Program-made: the position numbers and the translations under genes
Notes under the pieces: generated by a model
Told to the model about the DNA's origin: nothing
The model's input: the letters and a program-made list of their open reading frames with translations, nothing else
The model's database searches: none
Shown here: piece by piece, positions 1-8,890 of the stretch
Position numbering within the stretch: the stretch's first letter is position 1
Layout of the letters: the number at the start of each line of letters is the position of its first letter
Assembly (NCBI GenBank): GCA_028292265.1
Contig: JAQGMR010000053.1
Coordinates: forward strand, 62,001-126,000
Direction: 5' to 3'
Source of the DNA: Herminiimonas sp.
GTDB lineage: Bacteria; Pseudomonadota; Gammaproteobacteria; Burkholderiales; Burkholderiaceae_D
DNA: 64,000 bases

Positions 1-9
1 ATCAGCCCC

Positions 10-1104
10 ATGCCCGACCAAGACAATCCCGAGAACCTGGCCCTGCGCCGTCAATTGGACGCGCTGCTGGCTCAGGCGCGCCTGAACGAGGAAATCATGC
101 GGCGGCACCAGCAGATCGACCTCGCTTTCATCGGCGCGAGCGGCTTTCGGGAATTGATTGAAAGCGCCTTCGACGCCTTCGTCGAATCGTCCGAGCTGGA
201 CGTGGTAACGCTTGCCTTGCTGGATCCCGACTACGCAATGCGGCGGGTATTGATTGACCTGGATGTGGCGTTCCCGGACTACCCAAAGTTGCTTTTCCTG
301 GATAAGCCCGCCGGATTCGGGGGCCTGCTGGGCAACCTGCAAAAGCCCGTCCTTGGCGCCTGGTCGGAACCAGAGTTTGGCAGCATGTTTCCGAAACCGA
401 CGGTGACGCCGCGCAGTGTCGCCATCCTGCCGCTCCGACGCAACGGTGAACTGATTGGCAGTCTGAATCTGGGCAGTTTCAGACCCCTGCGTTACGCGGC
501 TGGCATGGCAACCGACTTCCTTGAGCACCGTGCCTCGGTCCTTGCTCTCTGCCTCGAAAACGTCATCAACCGGGAACTGCTCAAGCATATGGGCTTGACC
601 GACGGCCTTACCGGCGTTAGCAACCGGCGCTATATCGAGCGTCGGCTCGTAGATGAAGTTGGGCGCGCCTGCCGCCATGGCCATGCGCTTTCATGCATGT
701 ACATTGACATTGACCATTTCAAGCGGATTAACGACCAAATCGGCCACCAGGCGGGAGATGAGGTTCTGCGCGAGGTTGCCGCCCGCATTAAGCTGGAGTT
801 GCGGCTGTCGGATGCGCTGGGGCGGTTTGGCGGGGAAGAGTTTCTGGTTCTGCTGACGGGGACCGACCAGCCCGGTGCATCGACCCTGGCCGAGCGCATG
901 CGAAAGCGCATCTCAGAGCCGCTGCGCATTGACTCCGGAAAAGAACTGCATGTGACTGCCTCAATCGGTATCGCCACCATGAGTCGGCCAGACCCGACGC
1001 GGGAAATTGAAAAGCTCGGAAAGGAACTGGTCGGCGCCGCGGACCGGGCGCTCTATGCCGCGAAACAGGCAGGACGGGACAGGGTGGTCGCCGTGCGGTT
1101 TTAA
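10..1104 (+). CDS. Diguanylate cyclase, GAF-like/DUF484-type sensor plus GGDEF
   Basis: Predicted cytoplasmic enzyme making cyclic di-GMP from two GTP. Residues about 1-190 form a non-catalytic sensory part: a short helix, then a GAF/DUF484-like fold. Residues about 195-364 are a GGDEF domain. The active-site loop is GGEEF at residues 274-278. An RxxD inhibitory site (R265-D268) lies five residues upstream, so product feedback inhibition is expected. No transmembrane segment is seen, so the input signal is probably intracellular. Only nine bases precede the ATG and no ribosome binding site is visible in them, so the start is provisional and the frame stays open to the window edge. It is convergent with the ferredoxin gene downstream. 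The input ligand is unknown. Confidence 0.88.
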   Translation: MPDQDNPENLALRRQLDALLAQARLNEEIMRRHQQIDLAFIGASGFRELIESAFDAFVESSELDVVTLALLDPDYAMRRVLIDLDVAFPDYPKLLFLDKPAGFGGLLGNLQKPVLGAWSEPEFGSMFPKPTVTPRSVAILPLRRNGELIGSLNLGSFRPLRYAAGMATDFLEHRASVLALCLENVINRELLKHMGLTDGLTGVSNRRYIERRLVDEVGRACRHGHALSCMYIDIDHFKRINDQIGHQAGDEVLREVAARIKLELRLSDALGRFGGEEFLVLLTGTDQPGASTLAERMRKRISEPLRIDSGKELHVTASIGIATMSRPDPTREIEKLGKELVGAADRALYAAKQAGRDRVVAVRF

Positions 1105-1156
1105 GCAGCCCGCCAGCAGACGGCAAAGCGCGCGGCCGGCACGACAATAACGCGGA

Positions 1157-1504
<348 letters not shown>

Positions 1505-1993
1505 CTATCCGCCGAGCGATTCGATTTTTTCCTTGAGCCAGCGGTCAACCGAGGGGAATACAAATTTTGAAACATCGCCGCCAAGGATGGCGATCTCGCG
1601 GACGATGGTGCCGGAGATGAATTGATACTGGTCGGACGGCGTAAGGAACAGCGTTTCGACATCGGGAAGCAGATAGCGGTTCATGCCAGCCATCTGGAAC
1701 TCGTACTCGAAGTCGGAGACTGCGCGCAGTCCTCGAACAATCACCCGCGCATCATGCCGGCGAACAAAATCCTTGAGCAGGCCGGCAAAACTTTCGACCT
1801 GCACGTTGGGGTAGTGCCCCAGGACTTCATTGGCAATGGTGAGTCGTTCGTCGAGCGAAAAGAAGGGGCGCTTGGCCTTGCTGTCGGCGACGCCCACGAT
1901 CAGCTTGTCAAACAATCCCGATGCGCGACGCACCAAATCCTCGTGGCCCCGAGTCAGCGGGTCGAAGGTTCCGGGATAAATGGCAGTAACCAT
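1505..1993 (-). CDS. coaD: Phosphopantetheine adenylyltransferase
   Basis: Catalyses the penultimate step of coenzyme A synthesis, transferring AMP from ATP to 4'-phosphopantetheine to give dephospho-CoA. At 162 residues it has normal family length. The nucleotidyltransferase signature TxGH is near the N-terminus ([15 protein letters not shown]) and the C-terminal ISGTIVRE motif that contacts ATP is present. The ATG has an AGGAG ribosome binding site six bases upstream. It sits downstream of rsmD, a pairing common in proteobacteria, with about 50 bp between them. Confidence 0.96.
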   Translation of the reverse strand: MVTAIYPGTFDPLTRGHEDLVRRASGLFDKLIVGVADSKAKRPFFSLDERLTIANEVLGHYPNVQVESFAGLLKDFVRRHDARVIVRGLRAVSDFEYEFQMAGMNRYLLPDVETLFLTPSDQYQFISGTIVREIAILGGDVSKFVFPSVDRWLKEKIESLGG

Positions 1994-2043
1994 GTCGGCT
2001 CCTAATAAGAACGCGCATTATGCCCGAGATTGTTGCACCGCCA

Positions 2044-2727
2044 TCAACTGGCAGGACGACGGACCAGCAAGTGGTAGAACACCATGCCCGCCTTGTCGGC
2101 ACGCACGACCTCCCAGCCCTGCAGCCAGGGCATCACCTCCGGGCGGAGAGGTGCTTCCGATTCAGCATAGACCATGCCAGTCGACCTCAACAGCGCATGG
2201 CACAAGGGCAGCAGTCGCGGCAGCCACTCAAGATGGTAGGGTGGATCCAGGAAAACAAGGTCGAAGCGGCGGCTTTCTTCGGCGCCGTCGGGGCCGGCTT
2301 CCGCTCCCAGTCGCGCCGCCACCCGAGCCGCGTCGCCCTGCAGGATCTTGATCTGCGTCGCGTGCAACCTGTCGCGACTGTCCTCAAGCAGTTGTACCGC
2401 CCTGGAATTGGACTCCACCAACAGAACCTCTCGCGCCCCTCGACTGGCCGCTTCAAAACCAAGCGCGCCACTGCCAGAGAACAGGTCCAGGCAACGCTTG
2501 CCACCCCACCCGCCGCCCAGCAGGTGATCCAGCCAGTTGAAGAGTGTCTCGCGAATACGGTCCGGCGTCGGGCGCAATCCGGGGGCATCGAGCACGGTCA
2601 GCGGCGTGCGCTTCCACTGGCCACCTATAATTCGTATGCGATGCGGCGAGGAGGCCGCACGGGTTTTGGGGGAGCCAGTGTTGCGATCGGCGTTCCTGCC
2701 AATGCTCCCCGACAAGGTGCGGGCCAT
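2044..2727 (-). CDS. rsmD: 16S rRNA (guanine(966)-N(2))-methyltransferase
   Basis: Methylates G966 of 16S rRNA during small-subunit assembly, using S-adenosylmethionine. The SAM-binding motif is LDLFSGSGALGFEA and the catalytic motif is DPPY in FLDPPYHLEW, the RsmD form of the N-methyltransferase (D/N)PPY signature. I chose the ATG at 2727 because GGAGCGGAG lies just upstream of it; an in-frame codon at 2748 would overlap the preceding peptidase gene and has no such site. With this start the protein has 227 residues. It begins only a few bases after the end of the M16 peptidase gene, so it is the distal part of the operon 5485 to 1505. Confidence 0.94.
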   Translation of the reverse strand: MARTLSGSIGRNADRNTGSPKTRAASSPHRIRIIGGQWKRTPLTVLDAPGLRPTPDRIRETLFNWLDHLLGGGWGGKRCLDLFSGSGALGFEAASRGAREVLLVESNSRAVQLLEDSRDRLHATQIKILQGDAARVAARLGAEAGPDGAEESRRFDLVFLDPPYHLEWLPRLLPLCHALLRSTGMVYAESEAPLRPEVMPWLQGWEVVRADKAGMVFYHLLVRRPAS

Positions 2728-2731
2728 GCTG

Positions 2732-4066
2732 CTACTCCGCTCCAACAATCACGGTGGAAAGGCGATCGACCGCAACGTGCCGGGCAAAAGCTGCGCGGAT
2801 TTCCGGTATGCCGACCTTTGCCACGTTCGCGGTCCAGGTGTCGAGGTAATCCAGCGGCATTCCGTAGAAGCCAATGACAGCAATGTTGTCGAGAATCTTG
2901 CGGTTGTTGTCGATCCGAAGTGGAAAACCGCCAATGAGATTGTCCTTGGCTGCCTTCACTTCCGTCTCGGTTGGGCCCTCGGCCAGGAAGCCGTTCACGG
3001 TGTCTAGCACTACCTTCAATGCATCGTTGGTTTGCTTCTTGGCGGTCTGCAATCCAATCTCGAACGGTCCCGGCTGTGCCATCGGCATAAAGAAGCTGTT
3101 GACGCTGTAGGTTAATCCCCGCTTCTCCCGTACCTCATTGGTCAATCGTGAAACCAGCCCGCCTCCGCCGAGGACATAGTTACCGACCAGCAGCGGGAAA
3201 AAGTCCGGATCGCCGCGTTGCAGGGCCGGCATGCCAATCAGGATATGCGCTTGCGACGCTGGATGCGGTATGCGCTGCTCACGCGGGGGCGTGGAGGCCA
3301 CAGCCGGCGACACCGGTAAAAGCGGCGGCAGGGCGCCACCCTGCGGAAGGCGCGCCGTCAACTGACGCGCGATAGCGTCGGCCTGGTCGCGTGTCATGTC
3401 GCCAATCATGGCTACCACCGCATGGTTCGCCACATAGTATTTCGCATGAAAGGCCTGCAGGTCGGCGCGGGTAATGGCGCCGACCGAGGCTTCGGTCGGC
3501 TCATTCCCATACGGATGCGCGCCATACATCGTGCGCCAGAATGCCTTGCTGGCAATCGCTTCCGGCCGAGTCAATTGCTCGCGCAGGCTGGCGACAGTGC
3601 GTGCCTTGTCGCGCTGTAGAAGGCTTTCCGGGAAGGCCGGTTGCGCCAGGACCCGCGCCGCAAGCAGTACTGCCCGGTCGCGCTCCGCGGACCGGGACAA
3701 GGTGCGAAGCGTCAGCCCGCTGCGGTCGGCGCCGGCAGCCCCGCCACGTTGCGCCGCAATGTCGGCAAAAGCGTCAGAGATGCGCGCTTCGTCCAGCGCC
3801 GGTTCGGCTTCACCGTTCGGGCCCCGCCCTTCTCTTGTGCCGCGCGCCAGCATGCTGTTGGTCAGCGCCGCAGTGCCGCTCTTGCCGGGCGGATCCCGAC
3901 GGCCGCCGGCATCGAATTCCACACTGGCGTCTATCACCGGAAGCGAATGGTTTTCGACAAAAAAGACGCGTGCGCCATTGGCAAGCGTCCAGTTCTGGAT
4001 CTGGAGCGCTGCGTGCGCGGCGCCATGTACGACGACCATCAACAGCACGGCAATAAGTTTTCGCAT
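2732..4066 (-). CDS. M16-family peptidase-like subunit, non-catalytic
   Basis: About 444 residues with an N-terminal signal peptide (MRKLIAVLLM followed by a hydrophobic stretch ending AHA), so it is exported to the periplasm. The fold is pitrilysin/insulinase-like, including the C-terminal half with GGGGLVSRL and REKRGLTYSV, which forms the R/Y part of the M16 active site. The N-terminal HxxEH zinc motif of active members is missing: the corresponding region reads TAALTNSMLARGT. It is therefore the partner of the zinc-bearing M16 protein encoded 51 bp upstream; such pairs act as heterodimers. The ATG at 4066 is preferred over an in-frame TTG nine bases earlier. Confidence 0.9.
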   Translation of the reverse strand: MRKLIAVLLMVVVHGAAHAALQIQNWTLANGARVFFVENHSLPVIDASVEFDAGGRRDPPGKSGTAALTNSMLARGTREGRGPNGEAEPALDEARISDAFADIAAQRGGAAGADRSGLTLRTLSRSAERDRAVLLAARVLAQPAFPESLLQRDKARTVASLREQLTRPEAIASKAFWRTMYGAHPYGNEPTEASVGAITRADLQAFHAKYYVANHAVVAMIGDMTRDQADAIARQLTARLPQGGALPPLLPVSPAVASTPPREQRIPHPASQAHILIGMPALQRGDPDFFPLLVGNYVLGGGGLVSRLTNEVREKRGLTYSVNSFFMPMAQPGPFEIGLQTAKKQTNDALKVVLDTVNGFLAEGPTETEVKAAKDNLIGGFPLRIDNNRKILDNIAVIGFYGMPLDYLDTWTANVAKVGIPEIRAAFARHVAVDRLSTVIVGAE

Positions 4067-4117
4067 GGGTCGCAAAGTGGAAATAGGTGTAGGAGGAAGT
4101 GGGTTTGGCGGCGCCGT

Positions 4118-5485
4118 TCAATGCGCGTGCTGGGGCGGCGGCGGTGCGACCTTCTTTTCAGAGAGCGGCAAGGGCACAAGGTTGGCGACGGTAAGCGCGT
4201 CATCACCGAAATATTTTTGGGCAACCTGCTTCACTTGCGCAGCCGTGACCTGGCCGAGCTTTTCGATGATGCGGTCGATCTGCTTGTGTGAGATGCCGCT
4301 CATTTCGATCGTGCCGATCTCCATCGCCTGGCCAAAAATCGAATCGCGCTTGTAGATCTGGCCTGCAATAAGCTGGTTTTTCACTCTCAGCAATTCCTGG
4401 TCCGAGACACCGTCGATGGCGACCCGGCGAACCTCGCCACGCAGACGCTTTTCAAGCTGGTCGCTGGTAACCCCTTTTGCCGGTACGCCGTCCAGGACGA
4501 AAAGCGAAGATCCACGTGCCTCGGAAGAGTAACTTGCGCCGGCTGAGTTGGCGATGCGCTCGGTTCGCACCAGCGTCGCGCTCAAGCGGGCATTGTCATA
4601 GCCGTCCAGCACCGCCGCAAGTACTTCAAGCGCGTGCACGTCTTCATCCTTCTCCACGTCCCGCAGCGAAGGCGTGTGGAAAGCCAGCGCGACATAGGGA
4701 TTTTCGGCGGGAGCCTTGACTGTCACGCGGCGAATGCCTTGCTGCGGCGGTTCGGTCTGTGGGCGTGTAACAGCCAACGGGCGGGCCGGTATGGCGCCGA
4801 AATTTTTTTCCGCCAACGCCAGCACTTCCTGCGCATTGACATCCCCAACTACGACCATGGTCGCGTTGTTTGGAACGTACCAGCGGTCATGCCATGCCTT
4901 CACGTCCTGCACGGTCATGTGCTGAAGGTCATCCATCCAGCCCACGACCGGGTGATGGTATGGATGGGCGACCCAGGTCGCCGCGTTCAGTGCCTCGTAC
5001 ACCAGCGCTGTCGGCTGGTCGTCGGTACGCAAGCGCCGCTCTTCCATGACGACACGGATTTCGCGTGAGAACTGTTCCGGATCGAACACAAGATTAACCA
5101 TGCGGTCAGCTTCGAGGGCCATCACTGCGCTCAGCCGCGATTTTTCAATTTGCTGGAAATAGGCCGTGTAGTCCTTGTTGGTGAAAGCGTTTTCCCGCCC
5201 ACCCATCTCGGCCACGCGCTTGCTGAATTCGCCCGGCTTCAGGGTGGTCGTGCCCTTGAACATCATGTGTTCCAGGGCGTGCGCCACACCCGTCGTGCCG
5301 TTGACCTCGTCCATCGCCCCAACCCGGTACCACACCATATGCGCGACTGTGGGGGCACGGTGATCTTCCTTGACGATCACCTTCATGCCGTTGCGCAGCA
5401 TGAATTCCTGGGCAGGCTCCGCGTTGACTGCGCAAGCCACCAAACCAAGCAGAACTGCAAGAAGCGCTTTGGGACCAAATTTCAT
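4118..5485 (-). CDS. M16-family zinc peptidase, catalytic subunit
   Basis: A 455-residue periplasmic zinc protease of the pitrilysin family. A signal peptide ends around residue 22 (VNA-EP). The inverted zinc motif HxxEH is present as HALEHMMFKGT, and the distal glutamate lies in ALEADRMVNLVF, so all metal ligands are there. The C-terminus is His/Pro-rich. It is the first gene of an operon with the inactive M16 partner, rsmD, coaD and the ferredoxin gene. It is transcribed away from ftsY, sharing a roughly 300 bp promoter region. The substrate is unknown; peptide turnover in the envelope is the usual assignment. Confidence 0.93.
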   Translation of the reverse strand: MKFGPKALLAVLLGLVACAVNAEPAQEFMLRNGMKVIVKEDHRAPTVAHMVWYRVGAMDEVNGTTGVAHALEHMMFKGTTTLKPGEFSKRVAEMGGRENAFTNKDYTAYFQQIEKSRLSAVMALEADRMVNLVFDPEQFSREIRVVMEERRLRTDDQPTALVYEALNAATWVAHPYHHPVVGWMDDLQHMTVQDVKAWHDRWYVPNNATMVVVGDVNAQEVLALAEKNFGAIPARPLAVTRPQTEPPQQGIRRVTVKAPAENPYVALAFHTPSLRDVEKDEDVHALEVLAAVLDGYDNARLSATLVRTERIANSAGASYSSEARGSSLFVLDGVPAKGVTSDQLEKRLRGEVRRVAIDGVSDQELLRVKNQLIAGQIYKRDSIFGQAMEIGTIEMSGISHKQIDRIIEKLGQVTAAQVKQVAQKYFGDDALTVANLVPLPLSEKKVAPPPPQHAH

Positions 5486-5781
5486 GTTTTCGCTCTGTTA
5501 GAATGAAGACCTTTTGCGCCTGCCACCAAGTCCCGAGGCACGAGCAAAAACTCGACTGTTGACGCCGTCGGCTGATCGGCCAAGGTTTGGCGAGCGCCGT
5601 TGTGGTAGTGGCCCGCGTGGCGTAGCCAATCGACAACCGCAACACCAGACTCGCCGATTGTATCCGCTGGCGCTGCACAGTGTTCTGGCGCTTCGCATTG
5701 AGTGCAGGTTGCCCGGCTCACTGGCAGCACTGGTACTGCACCCTGTTATCCCCTGCTCCGGCACTATTGATTTGAATCCCC
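5486..5781. other. Divergent intergenic region between M16 operon and ftsY
   Basis: About 296 bases separating two divergently transcribed genes, so promoters for both must lie here. I could not assign convincing -35/-10 hexamers. A minus-strand frame of 82 codons (5482-5730) ends with an ATGA overlap on the M16 start but looks like chance coding. No RNA gene is recognised. Confidence 0.4.
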
Positions 5782-7293
5782 ATGTTTAGTTTCTTCAAGC
5801 GAAAACCCAAACCGGAACCTGCCCCGGAAACCGCCCCGGAGATTGTGGCGCCATCTCCGGCTCCGTCGCCGGAGCCTGCGCTCGCACCTCCTGCACCGCC
5901 GGCTTCCACCGCACCGATTGCGCCGACCCTTCCGTCGCGCTTCGCGGCCCGACCAGCGGGTGGCAGACCGGCAGGCGTTGCTCCGCCCGCTGCCGTGCCG
6001 TCGCCTGCAACCGCATCGACCACTGGGACGCTACCGGCTCCCGCAGCCAGTGGTGCGCCTGCTGCCATTCCGCCGCAGCCACCGCATGCCGTGCCTGCTC
6101 AGGCCAATGGGCCGTTTTCACCAGCGGCCCGGAGCGCGGGGCCGTCTCAAGCCGTTCCCGCTACGCGGCCTGCGACGATGCCTTCAGCACTTGCTTCTGC
6201 GCCACCAGCGGCGACCGCTGCGGCACCTGCAGTGCCGCACTCGGTTACGCCGGTCGGGCGACCCGTTGTGCCACCCACCGTGCCACAAGTCGGGCGACCC
6301 GTGGCCCCACCCGTCGTGCCACCAATCGTGGCGAAAGTCGCTGCGCCGGTTGAAACGGTCGAAGTGATCGAGGAAGCGCCGACTTCACCGGAGCAGAAAA
6401 AATCCTGGCTGGCTCGACTCAAGACAGGTTTGTCGAAGACTTCGTCCGGCCTTACCACCTTGTTCGTCGGCGCCCGCATTGACGACGCGTTGTTCGAAGA
6501 ACTCGAGTCGGCCTTGCTGATGGCAGACGCGGGCGTGGTTGCAACCCAGCACCTGCTCGACGCCTTGAAAAAACGCGTTAAGGCAGAGAGGCTTACTGAA
6601 GCGGGCCAGGTCCGAACTGCATTGCGCGCCTTGATGATCGACTTGCTGAAGCCCCTGCAGAAAGCACTGGTCCTCGGCCGGCACCAGCCGGTGGTCATGA
6701 TGATTGCCGGCGTCAATGGCGCTGGTAAAACGACCACTATCGGCAAGCTTGCAAAGCACTTGCAGGCGCATGACCAGTCCGTACTGCTGGCCGCGGGCGA
6801 CACCTTTAGAGCCGCGGCGCGCGAGCAATTGGCGATCTGGGGCGAACGCAACAAGGTCACCGTTATTTCGCAGGAGTCCGGCGATCCGGCGGCGGTGGCA
6901 TTTGATGCCGTACATTCGGCCCTGGCGCGCAAGATCGATGTGGTCATGATCGACACGGCGGGACGCCTGCCTACCCAGCTGCACCTCATGGACGAACTCA
7001 AGAAGGTGAAGCGCGTGATAGCCAAGGCCATGCCGAGCGCACCGCATGAAATTCTTCTTGTTATCGACGGCAATACCGGCCAGAACGCGCTGACGCAGGT
7101 AAAGGCTTTCGACGACGCGATCGGTCTTACTGGCCTGGTGGTGACCAAGCTCGACGGCACGGCAAAAGGAGGCGTGCTGGCAGCAATCGTGACGAGCCGC
7201 CCAATACCCGTCTATTTCATCGGAGTCGGTGAAAAGATTGAGGACCTGCAGCCATTCAACGCCGAAGAATTCGTCGACGCCCTGCTTGGCTGA
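5782..7293 (+). CDS. ftsY: Signal recognition particle receptor FtsY
   Basis: GTPase receptor that docks SRP-ribosome complexes at the membrane and hands them to the translocon. At 503 residues it is long because residues about 10-200 are an Ala/Pro-rich, low-complexity A domain that includes a degenerate repeat of VGRPV-x-PP-x-VP. The conserved NG domain fills the C-terminal 300 residues: GVNGAGKTTTIGKLA (P-loop), DTFRAAAREQL, DTAGR and TKLDGTAKGG. The A domain in this lineage differs from the acidic one of E. coli. The gene diverges from the M16 operon and is followed by a 431-base gap before rpoH. Confidence 0.96.
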   Translation: MFSFFKRKPKPEPAPETAPEIVAPSPAPSPEPALAPPAPPASTAPIAPTLPSRFAARPAGGRPAGVAPPAAVPSPATASTTGTLPAPAASGAPAAIPPQPPHAVPAQANGPFSPAARSAGPSQAVPATRPATMPSALASAPPAATAAAPAVPHSVTPVGRPVVPPTVPQVGRPVAPPVVPPIVAKVAAPVETVEVIEEAPTSPEQKKSWLARLKTGLSKTSSGLTTLFVGARIDDALFEELESALLMADAGVVATQHLLDALKKRVKAERLTEAGQVRTALRALMIDLLKPLQKALVLGRHQPVVMMIAGVNGAGKTTTIGKLAKHLQAHDQSVLLAAGDTFRAAAREQLAIWGERNKVTVISQESGDPAAVAFDAVHSALARKIDVVMIDTAGRLPTQLHLMDELKKVKRVIAKAMPSAPHEILLVIDGNTGQNALTQVKAFDDAIGLTGLVVTKLDGTAKGGVLAAIVTSRPIPVYFIGVGEKIEDLQPFNAEEFVDALLG

Positions 7294-7724
7294 AAAGGGT
7301 CATCTAATTGACTGCGGGCAAAGACTGGATCCGAGAGTCTCCAATCGCTTGGGCCCCTCCGGTTTATCGCTGTCGTGACCACGGTTTACAGTTGTGCCCC
7401 CGGGCCGGCGACTCCCCCGGCACGGATGGGAACCGATCCGCGGCCTATGAACTCCAACTTCCGCTTTACCGCGCCCGGCAACGAGCCGGCATGAAAGCAC
7501 GGTGACTTTTGTTGACATGGCGCAAACGTTGGTAAGTTGTGCGGTCAGAGTTGCTTTACGCGTGTCATGGTCATCTCTTCCGGGCTGCCAGCCCATAGGA
7601 AAAACACTATTCCCTCGGTAGTAAAGTCCGCTTAGCACTCTCCACCGGGGAGTGCTAACATACTCGTCGTAGCGTCGTCCTTATCACTGGAGTTGCAAGA
7701 AAATTGAACAAGCAAGGAGAAAAC
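7294..7724. other. Long ftsY-rpoH intergenic region / rpoH leader
   Basis: A 431-base stretch with no supportable ORF. The first 200 bases are very GC-rich with several short hairpins, for example GCCCGGC-AACGA-GCCGGC near 7479. I compared them by eye with 6S RNA, SRP RNA and the TPP, cobalamin, FMN and SAH riboswitches and found no match. A TTGACA at 7512-7517 could be a -35 element but has no good -10 partner at the right distance. The CIRCE operator lies in the second half. The start of rpoH is the ATG at 7725. Confidence 0.5.
7632..7658. promoter_or_regulatory. CIRCE operator (HrcA binding site) upstream of rpoH
   Basis: The sequence is TTAGCACTC, nine spacer bases, then GAGTGCTAA: a perfect inverted repeat identical to the CIRCE consensus recognised by the heat-shock repressor HrcA. 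It lies 67 bases before the rpoH start codon, within the probable promoter or untranslated leader. Established knowledge: CIRCE normally controls groESL/dnaK. Its place here implies HrcA also represses the sigma-32 gene, making a regulatory cascade. The hrcA gene is not in this window. Confidence 0.93.
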
Positions 7725-8624
7725 ATGAGCGCATTGTCTGCACCGGATGCCCTGATCCCCCTCGGCCCAAAGGCCCTGGCGCTGGGATTTACTGGGAATT
7801 TGGGCAATATCGACGCCTATATTTCTGCGGTCAATCGCCTTCCGATGTTGTCGCACGAGGAAGAAATGTCTTTCGCCCGTCGGCTGCGTGACCACAATGA
7901 CCTGGCCGCAGCCCAGAGCCTGGTGCTGTCACATCTTCGCCTCGTGGTGTCCATCGCGCGGGGCTACCTCGGTTATGGGCTGCCCCATGCCGACCTGATT
8001 CAGGAGGGCAATATCGGCTTGATGAAAGCCGTGAAGCGCTTCGACCCTGACCAGGGCGTCCGCCTGGTGTCGTATGCGATGCACTGGATCAAGGCCGAAA
8101 TGCATGAGTACATCCTCAAGAACTGGCGTTTGGTAAAGGTTGCTACCACCAAGGCGCAGCGCAAGCTGTTTTTCAACCTGCGCAGTCACAAGGAAAGTCT
8201 CGATACCATGACGCCGACGCAGGTGGATGCGCTGGCCAAGACGCTGAACGTGAAGCGGGAAGAGGTCATCGAAATGGAAATGCGGCTTTCCGGACGCGAC
8301 ATCGCGCTCGAAACGCCTGCGGATGACGAGGACGACCGGTTTTCGCCGATCGCTTACCTTTCGTCCGATTCCGCCGAGCCGACCCGGGTCCTGGAAGCGC
8401 AACAACTTGACCGCCTGCAGTCGGAGGGGCTGGAAAGCGCCCTTGCCAAGCTGGACCCGCGCTCACGGCGCATCGTGGAAGCGCGCTGGCTGGCCAACGA
8501 CGACGGATCGGGGGCTACGCTGCATGAGCTTGCCGATGAGTTTGGCGTTTCGGCTGAACGGATCCGGCAAATCGAGGCGGTTGCACTGAAAAAAATGAAA
8601 GGGTCGCTGGCGAGCTTCGTTTAA
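7725..8624 (+). CDS. rpoH: RNA polymerase heat-shock sigma factor RpoH (sigma-32)
   Basis: Sigma-70-family factor of 299 residues that directs RNA polymerase to heat-shock promoters. Region 2 is intact (QEGNIGLMKAVKRFDP, then YAMHWIKAEMHEYILKNW). It is followed by the RpoH box QRKLFFNLR, the segment specific to sigma-32 proteins and involved in turnover. Region 4 with its helix-turn-helix is at the C-terminus. The ATG at 7725 has a strong AAGGAG seven bases upstream; an in-frame TTG at 7704 is ignored. Expression is expected to be under HrcA through the CIRCE element upstream. A rho-independent terminator follows. Confidence 0.97.
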   Translation: MSALSAPDALIPLGPKALALGFTGNLGNIDAYISAVNRLPMLSHEEEMSFARRLRDHNDLAAAQSLVLSHLRLVVSIARGYLGYGLPHADLIQEGNIGLMKAVKRFDPDQGVRLVSYAMHWIKAEMHEYILKNWRLVKVATTKAQRKLFFNLRSHKESLDTMTPTQVDALAKTLNVKREEVIEMEMRLSGRDIALETPADDEDDRFSPIAYLSSDSAEPTRVLEAQQLDRLQSEGLESALAKLDPRSRRIVEARWLANDDGSGATLHELADEFGVSAERIRQIEAVALKKMKGSLASFV

Positions 8625-8676
8625 CAGGAGCCGCAGCAGGCGTTCGGGAATCGACGAACGCAAACCTGAAGTCTGG

Positions 8677-8714
8677 AATGCCCCGCGGTCTTTACGACCG
8701 GCGGGGCATTTTTT
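8677..8714 (+). terminator. Rho-independent terminator of rpoH
   Basis: A long hairpin with outer stem AATGCCCCGC/GCGGGGCATT and inner stem GGTC-TTTAC-GACC, with one bulged G, runs directly into a T tract. It starts about 50 bases after the rpoH stop codon. Confidence 0.9.
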
Positions 8715-8890
8715 ATGTCTGAGGGAAGGGTCCGAACGCAGGAAAGGCGGGCGCCGATTTGAGGGTGCTATCTTTGACGCGCGATCCATCCCCGGGACGG
8801 GGAGGCGAAGTGGATTGGATCGGATCGAAACCAAGCTAATGAAACGCTACGGTTCCCGGTCCGCCCTGCGCGCCCAGGGTGCATGCCTGG

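Noticed and set aside
5482..5730. 82-codon minus-strand frame ending in ATGA overlap with the M16 gene
   Set aside because: The overlap is suggestive, but there is no ribosome binding site, no recognisable family and a composition typical of chance frames in GC-rich DNA.
6147..7160. 337-codon open frame antisense to ftsY
   Set aside because: High-GC shadow of the ftsY frame; its composition is Ser/Thr/Ala-rich and it has no domain signature, while the FtsY reading has all GTPase motifs.
7376..7500. GC-rich hairpins before rpoH as 6S RNA, SRP RNA or a riboswitch
   Set aside because: None of the conserved sequence blocks of those RNAs could be found by eye.
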